A stretch of DNA of 34,551 nucleotides from Euryarchaeota archaeon UBA602 (GCA_002498455.1 DAHO01000004.1:1-34551); one strand, 5' to 3'; shown: positions 15,898 through 24,934, counted from the stretch's first letter. Numbers and translations: made by a program. Notes: a model not told the origin generated them from the sequence alone.

Positions 15898-17301
15898 TCA
15901 ATACTGAGTCAGTGGCGCCCGCATGAATTCACGCATCAATACCGTGGCATATGTGCCGCTAGGCAACGAAAATCGAATTCGAAGTGAGCAACCATCGGGG
16001 TTCCACACCTCTCCTTCAAGTGGTCCTTGGGCATATCGAGTGCTAAGGTAGGAGGATTCAATGTCACTGGCCTCCTCAACGCTGAATTCACTGAAGCCTA
16101 CCGTCATGGCCCTCCGACTTCCCTTTGAAGACAAACGAGGTATGCCCGATACTTTCCAGTCCTGGTCCATCAATCCCATTTTGGAAACGACATCATGCTC
16201 AATTCGACCGGGTGTCGAATCGGAAAATACACTTTCGGCTCCCGGCAGAGATGCAGTCACTGCCAATCTTCCTCGTCGACAATTACGCTGAATTCTGGAT
16301 TGAATTTCTGGATCGACTTCGACCAATTTCGCCATATCGATTTTCCCATTATCTTGGACCATTCCAACAATATCCCCCGGAATCGGATCCGTCAATGTCA
16401 ATCCCGCATCTAGTCGAGCCGCAATGATTCGATTGAAGGCCTCAGATTGTAGACTGTGGACCATCATCAATTGCAAATTATTGGGTAATTTACGGAATGC
16501 ACCCAACCAATCTTCCGGTTTTCTCTGCAAATGTTGGAGCATGTCTCGCTCAAATCCGAGATGGCGGGGAATCATGTCCAGACACTCGTCAACATTTCGA
16601 GTTTCTCGCCAATGACTCCGAAATGCAATCACGTCATCTTGTTGCTGAATGCCCGGCATCCCCAGGTAGGTATCAACGGCTTCCTCCCAGTTATCGGAAA
16701 TGACGGCTCGGCCGACGACTGGGGTGACTGGACGGGTGGCCCCAAATCTCTGAGGGCCAATCCAATTGGGGAATTTTCCGGGCCCTAAACGCATTTCCAT
16801 ATGTTCGAAAATATGATTCACCCTAGCGATGGCATCTTTTGCTTCAAGTGGAGATCCATCAGCATCTGCACATCCTCGTACAGTAATCGTGAATCGGTTT
16901 GCCGAGTGGTCTCCAAATCCCAGTTTTTGATGGCTGCGCCCCAAGACTTCGATATCGACATCACTCAATTCAACCTCAGAAACTTTGTTTTGAGGCGCAT
17001 CGATTACCAACAATTGTGTGGTTATCGCACGCTTGTCTTTGGTCCCACTAAACCAAATTCGATTTCTTGAGATACCCAGTATTTTCGCCAACTTACCGAC
17101 GAATCGATTAGTTTCCCAATTCGTCAAAGTTACTCGAGCAACGGTGAACCGTCCCCGTGGCTCAAGGGCCGGGATTCTGCCGACTTCCTCTACTCTAAAG
17201 TCCTCAAATCTTGATTTTAGAATACCGCCAATGCCGATCCCATCACAGGAGTATCCAGTCAGGCCGCATGCTGCCGCGATTTCCGCGGGATTCATTCGCA
17301 T
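15898..17301 (-). CDS. truD: tRNA pseudouridine synthase D (TruD family)
   Basis: A 467-aa enzyme of the TruD family, which isomerises U13 in tRNA (and U35 of some pre-tRNAs in the Pus7 branch). Seen: KSRFEDFRVEEVGRIP near the N-terminus, NRIWFSGTKDKRAITTQ with catalytic Asp (residue 89 from this start), a TruD-insert region with KFPNWIGPQRFGATRPVT, and the C-terminal catalytic-domain strand KVSGIPRLSSKGSRRAM. The length is normal for archaeal TruD. ATG at 17301 lies 4 nt after the rpoL stop; two earlier ATGs at 17325 and 17340 would overlap rpoL. It probably shares a transcript with rpoL. Confidence 0.95.
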   Translation of the reverse strand: MRMNPAEIAAACGLTGYSCDGIGIGGILKSRFEDFRVEEVGRIPALEPRGRFTVARVTLTNWETNRFVGKLAKILGISRNRIWFSGTKDKRAITTQLLVIDAPQNKVSEVELSDVDIEVLGRSHQKLGFGDHSANRFTITVRGCADADGSPLEAKDAIARVNHIFEHMEMRLGPGKFPNWIGPQRFGATRPVTPVVGRAVISDNWEEAVDTYLGMPGIQQQDDVIAFRSHWRETRNVDECLDMIPRHLGFERDMLQHLQRKPEDWLGAFRKLPNNLQLMMVHSLQSEAFNRIIAARLDAGLTLTDPIPGDIVGMVQDNGKIDMAKLVEVDPEIQSRIQRNCRRGRLAVTASLPGAESVFSDSTPGRIEHDVVSKMGLMDQDWKVSGIPRLSSKGSRRAMTVGFSEFSVEEASDIESSYLSTRYAQGPLEGEVWNPDGCSLRIRFSLPSGTYATVLMREFMRAPLTQY

Positions 17302-17305
17302 CCCT

Positions 17306-17566
17306 TCAGGGTAGACCGAGTCCATCAAATTCGTTGGCAATATCCTTGCAGAGCCCCATCAAGACTTTCGCTGGATTTTTACCCTTTTTGCAGCGCAGAT
17401 AAAACTCAGGCTCGTCCAGTTCCGGGTGCCCAACGAAGTAGTTCGCATACTCAACATCTTTGCTATCATTCAATCTTGAACGGAACATCTGGAGTGATGT
17501 ATGACTTTCCTCTGTAATGCGAATTCGCAACTCAGCCCCCTCGTTCAGTAGTACCTTAATCGCCAT
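17306..17566 (-). CDS. rpoL: DNA-directed RNA polymerase subunit L (Rpo11)
   Basis: An 86-aa small subunit that pairs with RpoD (Rpo3) to form the assembly platform of archaeal RNA polymerase, the equivalent of Rpb11 and half of the bacterial alpha dimer. Seen: LRIRITEESHTSLQMFRSRL, matching the family's ESHTLGNLLR-type motif, then VEYANYFVGHPELDEPEFYL, matching the A-Y-x-V-x-HPL..P motif, and a C-terminal dimer helix. The leucine-glycine of the usual HTLGN motif is replaced by HTSLQ. ATG at 17566 gives the family length; ATG at 17593 adds nine residues. It leads truD on the same strand. Confidence 0.9.
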   Translation of the reverse strand: MAIKVLLNEGAELRIRITEESHTSLQMFRSRLNDSKDVEYANYFVGHPELDEPEFYLRCKKGKNPAKVLMGLCKDIANEFDGLGLP

Positions 17567-17616
17567 CTTGACCGGTTCGCCGAACCTAACCACCCTTTTG
17601 AGCCTTCTTTCTCAGT

Positions 17617-17633
17617 CACCCACTGTGTGGGTG
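17617..17633. promoter_or_regulatory. inverted repeat between rpoL and the second RND gene
   Basis: A 7-bp perfect dyad CACCCAC/GTGGGTG with a 3-nt spacer lies in the 144-nt divergent gap. An AT-rich AAAATTTA follows immediately (17635-17642) and could be the TATA box of the RND gene. A binding site overlapping the promoter edge is plausible; nothing else is evident in this gap. Confidence 0.35.
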
Positions 17634-17710
17634 CAAAATTTACTCAATTTCGGGGTTTGTGAAAACTCGGTCCCCTCTCTACTTATCAAGAGAATTCTGC
17701 TCGCCACCCC

Positions 17711-20290
17711 ATGGGAGATGGAGCGATTTCCGAGGATACGCTCGTCGACCCGGCTATTTTTGAGCGTTCAGCAACCACCATTTTGTTTGTATCACTTATG
17801 CTTACCATCGCTTTGGGTGCGCAGTTGTTCCCGAACCTACCCAATTTCGATACGGACTTATCCTCATTTGCACCGGAGACAGATGCCGAACAAGCTGAAG
17901 CACGTATGTCCGGGCACTTCGCACCAGAAAGTCGCCCCATGTTCATCCATGTTGTCGACGACTCAGGAGGCAATGTTCTCAGTATCGACAATCTACATCT
18001 GCAAGAGACAGCCCTTCAATCCATTATGAACCATTCATCTTCATCACAGCACTACATCGATTCCGTGATTGCGGCCCCGGATATATTGCAATATTCAATC
18101 GATGAATCAGATGCAGATGGTACCTCACTTAGCGATTATTCCTCCTGGTCGGACCTGCTTGATGCAGTCCTTGAGGACGGAACCGTTTGCACTGATGCAT
18201 TGGGCGATGATCGCGCCTTGGCAGCGGGTGCCTTCATCCAAGACAGTTTACTTCATCGTGACTTAAATTATGATGCAACGTGTGATTATTTGTCGGATCC
18301 AGAAAATGCAACCGGTGGTGCAGCCCCCTCAGCGACCAGCACCCTGTGGGTGATCATGATTGACCCTGATTTGGATGACACGGAGCGTCAAATCAGACAA
18401 GCCTTGCTTAGAGATCAACTGGATACAATATCTGCAAACTCGACTTTGGATTATCATTCGACCAGTTTGGACCTGGTTAGCCATGACATCAATCAAAGTA
18501 CGGTTGGAGAATTGGCGATGCTGATTACGGGGGCGGTCCTCGTGGTTGTTTTACTGCTCTCGATTGCCTTCCGTTCAGTCCGAGGTGTTGCCTTCCCATT
18601 GGTCGGTCTATCTGCAGCCTTGGTATGGACCTACGGGGGTATGGCGATGGCCGGGATTCAATTCTCGATTCTAGAAGTCGCAGTCGCGCCAGTCGTACTC
18701 GGTTTGGGGATTGATTACAGTATTCACCTACAGCGTCGCTACAATACATTCCGGGCTGAGGGGGAAACCGCCAGCGTTGCATGGTTGAAGGGATTTGAGA
18801 CGCTCAAAGTACCATTGGGTCTTGCAGTAATTACCACCATGGCCGCTTTCATTGCCAACATTGTCTCCCCACTACCTCCACTCCGGATATTCGGATTTGC
18901 ATTGGCTTTCGGCGTGTTCTGTGCATTCGCCTCTTCGACATTGTTGGTGGGGGCTCTGCATGTTGTAATGGAGCGGGAATCCGAGGCCTATGCAAAACAC
19001 ATTGAGTGGATGCGATTTGGCAATTTTGGAAATTACATGGTAGGGTTTCAGAAAATGCATCAAGCCAAAGTGATCGGTGTTGTTGCTTTGCTAACCATTG
19101 GATCAGTGATTATGGCGGCAGCGAAGTTGGAAACAGAATTTGACTTGACAGATTTCCTTGACGAAGATATGGATGTGATGCAGGGACGAGAAGCATTGTA
19201 TGACTCCTATGACGCAGCGGGATGGAAACCAATTTACATCCTGATTGAACCCTCAGGGGACGCTGATTCGATTCCCGACGATACCTCATTCCTGGTTGCC
19301 CATCAATTGCTTGACAATTGGCTTGAATCAACGAACGGTGTTGTAGCCCCTCATTCTACAGCCGGCAATATTCACCCTGTCTACGATGGGCCCTATCCCA
19401 TACTTTTTGACGCGGTTCAGGGCGACTCCAATTTCGGCTCGTCTTTCAACCTCAATATCGATGGTGAGTTGGAAACGACACAGGGATACGGTGTCGGAGA
19501 CATTGCGGCGGCACTATTTTCGCTGAGCCAAAACCAGTCAACTGCTGACCCACTCACCGGTGAAACTTGGGCAGAACGTGTTGACAAATCCATCGCATTC
19601 AATGATGAGAATCAAATTCAATTCATCCGAATGGAAGTGCTAATCGAAGTCAAGACGAGTAGTGACAGTTCAGCGGTTCTTGCAGCATTCAGATCGACAG
19701 TCGATGATTTTACGAACTCCGGTCTCATCGATGCAGATGTCCACGTAGTTGGAGAAAGTGTCAGTCTTGAGGCCGTACTAGATGGATTGACTGAGTCTCA
19801 AGTCCAGTCAACACTCATGAGTTTGGCTGTATGTTTCACCGTATTGTTGGCGCTAACACGTAGGATCGGACCGGCATTGATCATCGTACTCCCAGTTGGT
19901 GTTGCAGCGACTTGGGTTGTGGGGGCAATGGCGTTGCTAAACCTAAACTGGAACGTAATGACTGTGATGGTAACGGCATTGACAATTGGTCTCGGAATCG
20001 ATTATTCCATTCACGTTTGGCGTCGCTTTGAAGCGATGAAATCGAAAGAAGGCGATGTTTGGTCTGGATTGCGAGAGATGTATGCGTCTACCGGTGTGGC
20101 ACTTGTTCTATCAGCCGGAACAACGGTTTGTGGATTTAGTGTTCTCTTGATGTCACAAATGCCTGTTGTTCAAGAATTTGGGTTGGTCACTGCGATTACA
20201 GTTTTCTTTTCACTGATCTTGGCAATGGTATTGCTACCCGTGTTCTTAATCCTAGATTCACAGTCGATGAATGGAACTGAATCAAGTTAA
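17711..20290 (+). CDS. RND superfamily (MMPL / HAE3-type) transporter, 859 aa
   Basis: Second RND/MMPL protein of the window. A first helix (TTILFVSLMLTIALGAQLF, residues 22-40) is followed by an external domain to about 260, then a five-helix block; the unit is repeated. Matching TM4 motifs occur in both halves: GLGIDYSIHLQRRYN near 330 and GLGIDYSIHVWRRFE near 760, each with the proton-relay type Asp. The length fits the hydrophobe/amphiphile efflux-3 group of archaea and bacteria, which work as dimers or trimers without outer-membrane partners. The substrate is unknown; lipids or isoprenoids are family precedents. It shares only general architecture with the RND protein ending at 5846. Its stop overlaps by 4 nt the stop of the DUF2240-like gene on the other strand. 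Confidence 0.9.
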   Translation: MGDGAISEDTLVDPAIFERSATTILFVSLMLTIALGAQLFPNLPNFDTDLSSFAPETDAEQAEARMSGHFAPESRPMFIHVVDDSGGNVLSIDNLHLQETALQSIMNHSSSSQHYIDSVIAAPDILQYSIDESDADGTSLSDYSSWSDLLDAVLEDGTVCTDALGDDRALAAGAFIQDSLLHRDLNYDATCDYLSDPENATGGAAPSATSTLWVIMIDPDLDDTERQIRQALLRDQLDTISANSTLDYHSTSLDLVSHDINQSTVGELAMLITGAVLVVVLLLSIAFRSVRGVAFPLVGLSAALVWTYGGMAMAGIQFSILEVAVAPVVLGLGIDYSIHLQRRYNTFRAEGETASVAWLKGFETLKVPLGLAVITTMAAFIANIVSPLPPLRIFGFALAFGVFCAFASSTLLVGALHVVMERESEAYAKHIEWMRFGNFGNYMVGFQKMHQAKVIGVVALLTIGSVIMAAAKLETEFDLTDFLDEDMDVMQGREALYDSYDAAGWKPIYILIEPSGDADSIPDDTSFLVAHQLLDNWLESTNGVVAPHSTAGNIHPVYDGPYPILFDAVQGDSNFGSSFNLNIDGELETTQGYGVGDIAAALFSLSQNQSTADPLTGETWAERVDKSIAFNDENQIQFIRMEVLIEVKTSSDSSAVLAAFRSTVDDFTNSGLIDADVHVVGESVSLEAVLDGLTESQVQSTLMSLAVCFTVLLALTRRIGPALIIVLPVGVAATWVVGAMALLNLNWNVMTVMVTALTIGLGIDYSIHVWRRFEAMKSKEGDVWSGLREMYASTGVALVLSAGTTVCGFSVLLMSQMPVVQEFGLVTAITVFFSLILAMVLLPVFLILDSQSMNGTESS

Positions 20291-20853
20291 TTTGCGATTG
20301 TTCTGAGGAATGTCGGCATCATGAGATTCTGTTCTCTAGCGACCAACAAAAGCGCCATCCACAAGGTGACTGGGCCCAATGCTCTTCGCTTTCGTTGAGC
20401 ACGTCGCATGACTTCCTTTCGTTCCAAGCCTGACGCATCTGTGATTTGTTCGAGTAATTTGGTGATGTGTGTTGCAGCTGGATCTGTAGGCGCGACTTCA
20501 ATTTGTTCTTCTTCAATTGTAACTTCACCCGCCACCTCTGTGGGTGGCATCAGGGTTTGCCTTGGTGCTTGAGGTGGCGATTCCAATATTCGCATGGTCG
20601 GTAGCCAACCAAATGGCACGTCGACATTTTCAATCATGATATTGGGTTTGACACCTTCAGAGCTTGCATCCAACCATCCAGCCTCAATCAAATTATCACG
20701 GACACGGTTGGCAGTTTCCATGTTGAACCAACCCAAGTCAAATGCCCAAATCCTACTGATTGTGTTTAGGTCTATTCTGTCCGTCGCGGACGATTGCCAT
20801 GTTTGAGCCAGAAATACCTCGATTTCCGAGAATTGCCCCTCATCTCCACTCAT
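20287..20853 (-). CDS. DUF2240-like archaeal protein
   Basis: A 188-aa protein that resembles the archaeal DUF2240 family. It has a winged-helix-like N-terminal half (RIDLNTISRIWAFDLGWFN, then a helix ending in LIEAGWLD), the family-type hinge VDVPFGWLPTMRILE, and a C-terminal helical domain starting ITKLLEQITDASGLERKEVM and ending in ALLLVAREQNLMMP. A low-complexity Pro/Glu linker between the halves is longer than I recall for haloarchaeal members. Family function is unknown; a DNA-binding or replication-associated role has been suggested only by fold. ATG at 20853 is preferred to a TTG at 20901. It converges with the RND gene, with overlapping stop codons. Confidence 0.7.
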   Translation of the reverse strand: MSGDEGQFSEIEVFLAQTWQSSATDRIDLNTISRIWAFDLGWFNMETANRVRDNLIEAGWLDASSEGVKPNIMIENVDVPFGWLPTMRILESPPQAPRQTLMPPTEVAGEVTIEEEQIEVAPTDPAATHITKLLEQITDASGLERKEVMRRAQRKRRALGPVTLWMALLLVAREQNLMMPTFLRTIAN

Positions 20854-20967
20854 ACGAACATCATTTCCTAGAGAATCCGGTTCTTCATGGTCACGGGCCA
20901 AAGGTCATGCACTAGAGTCTCCTGCGAGCCCCCAAACCGGTGGATTTGAAGAGGTCGGTGGGCACAC

Positions 20968-20972
20968 GGAGG
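20968..20972 (+). promoter_or_regulatory. ribosome binding site GGAGG for the HEAT-repeat gene
   Basis: GGAGG lies 6 nt before ATG at 20979 and 3 nt before ATG at 20976, so the second ATG is the better start. Confidence 0.45.
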
Positions 20973-20978
20973 TAGATG

Positions 20979-22247
20979 ATGCGAGAGTATATTGCGCGCG
21001 ACCCGAAAACGGGAAAGCCTCTTCGAACCGGTCGAAAGAGGAGTCATGGTCTTGAACTCGCATACAAACCAGGTGAGGGCGCTTGGGACGCTCTTCCTCT
21101 CGATCGAATTCTCCCACTTGCTATGGGTAATACTGACATTGAATCAGTGATATGGAGGGACAAGGAGCGTCTTTTGAGGCGTGCTGATGCGATTCGAGCA
21201 TTGCCGAGAATCCGAGGCAAAGATCAGCAACTCGCTCATAGAGCACTTGAATCTGCACTGGGTAACCTAAATCCACACCTGCGAATTGCCGGTCTCGAAA
21301 GTTTGCCTTATTGCGCATTGCAACATTCTGATTCACTCTTTGAGCACTTACACGAGTTGTTGGAAGACATCGATTTAGATGTACAAAAAGCAGCTCAAAG
21401 ATGTCTGGTTATCGTCGCACCCGTCTTTCCATCGGTGACTGAAGAAACTTTACGTCGAGAGTTACGAGTTAGTGAAAAACCACGCCAGCGCTCCGCCTTT
21501 GAAGCACTCAAGCAAATTTCTGACAATTGGCCTGAGGTGGCTGAACTGCACATTGATGAACTTATTCGGGAAGAAGAAGGTGATCTCCGTGGTTTGGCTG
21601 CTGCACTTCTCCCTCGCTTAGCCAAACACAAATCTGCTACGTTATGGGACTTGGTAGGTTGGTGTTTACAGGATGAAGCCGTAGTTGTTCGAAGACATGC
21701 CGCCCGTGCCCTGTTGCCTCTGGCTGAACATGCACCGAAGGTGACACAAATTGCACTTGAAATTGCATTCTTTGATGAGGACGAACAAGTTCGAAAATCT
21801 GCGCTTAAGGCCTCTCGGAAACTCGATCCAAATTCATTCAGAATGCAACGTCTCATTACGGATGGTACTAGACATTCGGACCCTAATATTCGCCTGTCAT
21901 GTATCAAAATGCTTCCCGTCATCATGGTTGATGCTGAGGTGAGAATCATGGCCTCAGAATTGTTGCACCAAGAAACAGATGCAGAAATCAAAGACTTGTT
22001 AGAGGAACTGATGATTGATGAATCACTTGAGGGCACTGAGGCTGAAAAGAACGCTTTTTTGGCACCTGCGGAAAAGGTCGAGAGAGACGAAGGTTCAATC
22101 TCAACTCCTCCTCCGGTCACGATTCAACCACTCCCTGAAAAGAAAGTCGTAGATTCTGCAAAAATCCCTGACCCTGTACGTCGACCGTCACAGGATGAAA
22201 TCTACTATGGCGATGACTTTGACGAAGGTCAAGACGACTTTGTGTGA
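20979..22247 (+). CDS. HEAT/armadillo-repeat protein, 422 aa
   Basis: Predicted all-helical scaffold. A basic N-terminus (YIARDPKTGKPLRTGRKRSH) precedes about seven to eight HEAT-like helix pairs between residues 50 and 345. Typical paired helices with Asp or Arg at turn positions are visible, such as DAIRALPRIRG, AGLESLPYCALQ, DVQKAAQRCLVIVA, AVVVRRHAARALLPLAE, EQVRKSALKASRKLD and PNIRLSCIKMLPVIM. An acidic, proline-rich disordered tail follows, ending DDFDEGQDDFV. There is no signal peptide. HEAT proteins bind other proteins; the partner is unknown. GGAGG precedes the ATG. A GC-rich hairpin follows the stop, and the next two genes are on the same strand. Confidence 0.8.
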   Translation: MREYIARDPKTGKPLRTGRKRSHGLELAYKPGEGAWDALPLDRILPLAMGNTDIESVIWRDKERLLRRADAIRALPRIRGKDQQLAHRALESALGNLNPHLRIAGLESLPYCALQHSDSLFEHLHELLEDIDLDVQKAAQRCLVIVAPVFPSVTEETLRRELRVSEKPRQRSAFEALKQISDNWPEVAELHIDELIREEEGDLRGLAAALLPRLAKHKSATLWDLVGWCLQDEAVVVRRHAARALLPLAEHAPKVTQIALEIAFFDEDEQVRKSALKASRKLDPNSFRMQRLITDGTRHSDPNIRLSCIKMLPVIMVDAEVRIMASELLHQETDAEIKDLLEELMIDESLEGTEAEKNAFLAPAEKVERDEGSISTPPPVTIQPLPEKKVVDSAKIPDPVRRPSQDEIYYGDDFDEGQDDFV

Positions 22248-22255
22248 GTGAAAAT

Positions 22256-22270
22256 CTCCCCGAAGGGGAG
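22256..22270 (+). terminator. GC-rich stem-loop after the HEAT-repeat gene
   Basis: Perfect 6-bp stem CTCCCC/GGGGAG with a GAA loop, 8 nt after the stop at 22247. The position suggests termination or 3'-end formation; no T-tract follows. Confidence 0.45.
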
Positions 22271-22319
22271 TCGGCACGGTTAAAGAGGGGCGCAAGGTCG
22301 CCGACGCCGAGGAATCCGC

Positions 22320-22535
22320 ATGAGTGACGAAGAGTTCGACACAAAGCGAGAACAGTTTAGCAATTTGTGGGACGGAATTACACCCAAAGGTGTAAACCGA
22401 ACAAAGGCCCTCAAGTTCCGCCAATACATTCGTGAGCATGTTCGACAAAAGCGAGTCCCATTGACTCGTGAGAACTGTGAGAAGTATTGGATGGGTGAGT
22501 TGCAGAAGGAATTGCACGAAGCGGAGACCTTCTGA
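22320..22535 (+). CDS. small charged protein, 71 aa, unknown function
   Basis: Highly charged helical protein (MSDEEFDTKREQFSNLWDGI, then KALKFRQYIREHVRQKRVPL and a final acidic helix). No cysteine, signal or membrane segment is present. Basic residues cluster in the middle (RQYIREHVRQKR), so nucleic acid or ribosome binding is possible but unproven. It starts with ATG 14 nt before the DEAD-box helicase gene, with which it is probably co-transcribed. No family is recognised. Confidence 0.65.
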   Translation: MSDEEFDTKREQFSNLWDGITPKGVNRTKALKFRQYIREHVRQKRVPLTRENCEKYWMGELQKELHEAETF

Positions 22536-22549
22536 ACGAGCTGACACAG

Positions 22550-23977
22550 ATGTCTGCTTCTAAATCATACACGAACGTCCGTTTTTCGGATTGGGAACTT
22601 TCTGCAAGCATTGCAGAAGCCATCTCCTCCAAAGGCTGGGAATTTGCAACACCCATTCAGGCTGAATCAATACCATTATCGATGATGGGTAGAGATATCG
22701 TCGGGCAAGCTCGAACGGGCTCGGGAAAAACAGTGGCCTTTGGCATTCCGATTTTGGAAAAATGTCAACCGACTGGATCCATTCAGGCTCTCGTACTCTG
22801 TCCGACTCGCGAATTGGCCACACAGGTCAGTGAGGAGTTAAGATGGCTCCAGGGTGATAAAGGCCTGAAGTTGGTCACAGTTTACGGTGGAACGGATTTA
22901 GAAAAACAGGCGAAAGTTCTGGATGATGGTTGCGATGTAATCATCGGAACCCCCGGGCGTGTTATCGATATGACCAAGCGCGGACATATCAATCTTGAAG
23001 GAATTACTCATTTCGCTTTGGATGAAGCAGATCGGATGCTCGACATGGGCTTTTTCCCAGATATTCGATGGTGTTTGGAGCGTTTATCCAGTAGGGAGCA
23101 AACCTTGCTGTTCTCTGCGACATTCCCCCAAGAAGTATTGGAAGTTGCTGCCGAGTTCATCTCGGATGCTGAGCACGTAATGAGTGATGATTTGGATGTT
23201 GAAGTCCCAGAGATTGAACAGTACATGATTCGTATCGGTCGGGCAAACAAGTTGTGGGCTCTTGGTCGCATCATCGTAAATTTGTCCAAGGAAGATCAAG
23301 TCATCATATTCTCAAATACCAAGCGCATGGTTGATCTTTTGGTTCAGCGACTCGATCGTCACCGATTCTCTGCAACAGGCCTCCATGGTGATATGGCTCA
23401 GAACAAACGAGAGAGAATCATCAATGATTTCCGCGACGGGAAAATCAAAATCGTCATCGCAACCGATGTCGCTGCACGCGGATTGGATGTCGACGGAGTA
23501 ACTCTAGTTATCAATTACGACATCCCTGCCGACTCTGAATCTTACGTCCATCGAATCGGACGGACCGGTCGTATGGGTCGTAAAGGCACAGCCTGGTCTT
23601 TCGTTTCCGGTGAGGATGCGCCCAACATGACCAAGATCATTTCGACTTGGAATATGGTTGTTGAAGAGGTCGAGGCGCCCGCACTTCCCGATGGCATCGA
23701 TCGCGACCCTGTTCGTAAGCAGATGGATTGGGGCGAGTGTGCCGATGTATTTGGGATGGTCCCAATTCAGTTGTCGACCACGGAAACCTCAAAATTAGCG
23801 ATTCATGATTTCTTGCGTGAACAAGCTAGACTACCAGATTTGGCAATTGGTAAAATTGACGCCAACGGTTCCAACGCAGTGGTTGAAATTCACCGGGAAA
23901 AGGCCCAACATACACTTGATGCCTTGAAGGGTAAATCGATGAGTGGCACTGATGTCAATGCTCAACTCGTCGATTGA
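22550..23977 (+). CDS. DEAD-box RNA helicase with DbpA-like RNA-binding tail
   Basis: A 475-aa ATP-dependent RNA helicase. All core motifs are present: Q-motif region FATPIQAESIP, motif I ARTGSGKT (54-61), PTRELA (85-90), GTPGR, DEAD (158-161), SAT (189-191), then RGLDVDGVTLVINYD and HRIGRTGRMG in domain 2. Residues from about 400 to the end (IHDFLREQARLPDLAIGKID, then LDALKGKSMSGTDVNAQLV) match the RRM-like C-terminal domain of DbpA/CsdA helicases, which binds structured RNA. In bacteria these enzymes act in ribosome assembly or cold adaptation; the same is likely here. The tail is unusual for archaeal DEAD helicases and hints at a bacterial origin. It abuts the archaeosortase gene on the other strand with no gap. 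Confidence 0.93.
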   Translation: MSASKSYTNVRFSDWELSASIAEAISSKGWEFATPIQAESIPLSMMGRDIVGQARTGSGKTVAFGIPILEKCQPTGSIQALVLCPTRELATQVSEELRWLQGDKGLKLVTVYGGTDLEKQAKVLDDGCDVIIGTPGRVIDMTKRGHINLEGITHFALDEADRMLDMGFFPDIRWCLERLSSREQTLLFSATFPQEVLEVAAEFISDAEHVMSDDLDVEVPEIEQYMIRIGRANKLWALGRIIVNLSKEDQVIIFSNTKRMVDLLVQRLDRHRFSATGLHGDMAQNKRERIINDFRDGKIKIVIATDVAARGLDVDGVTLVINYDIPADSESYVHRIGRTGRMGRKGTAWSFVSGEDAPNMTKIISTWNMVVEEVEAPALPDGIDRDPVRKQMDWGECADVFGMVPIQLSTTETSKLAIHDFLREQARLPDLAIGKIDANGSNAVVEIHREKAQHTLDALKGKSMSGTDVNAQLVD

Positions 23978-24934
23978 CTATTCTTCTTCCCACAAGTCGG
24001 TAACGTTCGTTTGCTGAACTCTGACAATGGCAAGCATCGCGATTAGACCTGAAAATAACCAGCCGCGAATTGAGCGATCCCAGACGTTATCCCAGATCTT
24101 CATCTCATCAAAACATGGTTTGCCATCACTGTCGATGTATCCTTCCATTTCATCATCAGCACAGTCTTCTGCCACACCCTTGAATTTCAGATTGTCATCA
24201 TTCATTGTGACTTCATAGGTTGACCAAACAGCCAACAATGCACAAATGATGAGGGCAATAATGGATGCCCTTGGTAGTGAATCGCGCATCTCTATATTTG
24301 TATATTTTTTGAAATCTGAAATGGTAGGTTTAGCCTTCTTATCACGCAGCCCATTTCGTTCCAACATGATGAACCAAATAAACCAAAACAAAACGAGTAA
24401 GATCAGAAAACCCTGCTTGAAAATGAACTCATGCATTTCATTCATCTCCGCCTCACCGTATTGCATCCCAATTGGATAAAGAGCCAATAATCTGAGAAAA
24501 TTGAGGAACTGAACGATGAATGCCATTCCAATTAGCGAACGATTCCGAATTTTTTTCTCTACGCCTGGCGTCAACATCATGAGTGTTCCAAGGAAGAGGA
24601 CTTCATTGATTCCTGCACATTCAGCATCGACATACAATGGCACCTCTCCATTGATGAATCCGGAACCAAACAAGTTTACGCCTGTCCAAGATTGAGATGG
24701 ACCGTGAAAGACCAATTCTGCTGAACCAGGCCAAATCAGATTTGAGCAACCAGTCCAAAGCCAAGCTAACAAAACCTGAAACGGCTCAAGGCTGGCATCT
24801 GGTTCAGTTGCCCACCAATAGACAGCTTGGACCCCGATTAAGGCCACAGGAATCCGGAGATATCCATATGCCATTTCCCCGACTTCAGACCAAGAAAGGT
24901 CATCGTTCGAATGATGACTTCGAGTCGCTCGCAC
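23978..24934 (-). CDS. archaeosortase/exosortase-family transpeptidase
   Basis: A 318-aa polytopic membrane protein with the active-site pattern of the exosortase/archaeosortase superfamily. Cys106 lies in DAECAGINEVLFLGTLMM at the start of a helix, Arg148 in VQFLNFLRLLALYP, and His168 in NEMHEFIFKQG at the start of the next helix. Order, spacing and membrane placement agree with known catalytic residues. The superfamily cuts C-terminal sorting signals of surface proteins and joins them to a lipid or glycan. After the core there are two more helices around an external loop with two cysteines (EDCADDEMEGYIDSDGKPCF). The start is GTG at 24934 or ATG at 24874, at the first helix. No obvious substrate with a canonical C-terminal tag is adjacent. 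Confidence 0.82.
   Translation of the reverse strand: MRATRSHHSNDDLSWSEVGEMAYGYLRIPVALIGVQAVYWWATEPDASLEPFQVLLAWLWTGCSNLIWPGSAELVFHGPSQSWTGVNLFGSGFINGEVPLYVDAECAGINEVLFLGTLMMLTPGVEKKIRNRSLIGMAFIVQFLNFLRLLALYPIGMQYGEAEMNEMHEFIFKQGFLILLVLFWFIWFIMLERNGLRDKKAKPTISDFKKYTNIEMRDSLPRASIIALIICALLAVWSTYEVTMNDDNLKFKGVAEDCADDEMEGYIDSDGKPCFDEMKIWDNVWDRSIRGWLFSGLIAMLAIVRVQQTNVTDLWEEE

Noticed and set aside
20853..20901. Longer DUF2240-like start at TTG 20901
   Set aside because: An ATG at 20853 precedes the first folded-looking segment and the added 16 residues are polar without conservation clues, so the shorter form was kept.
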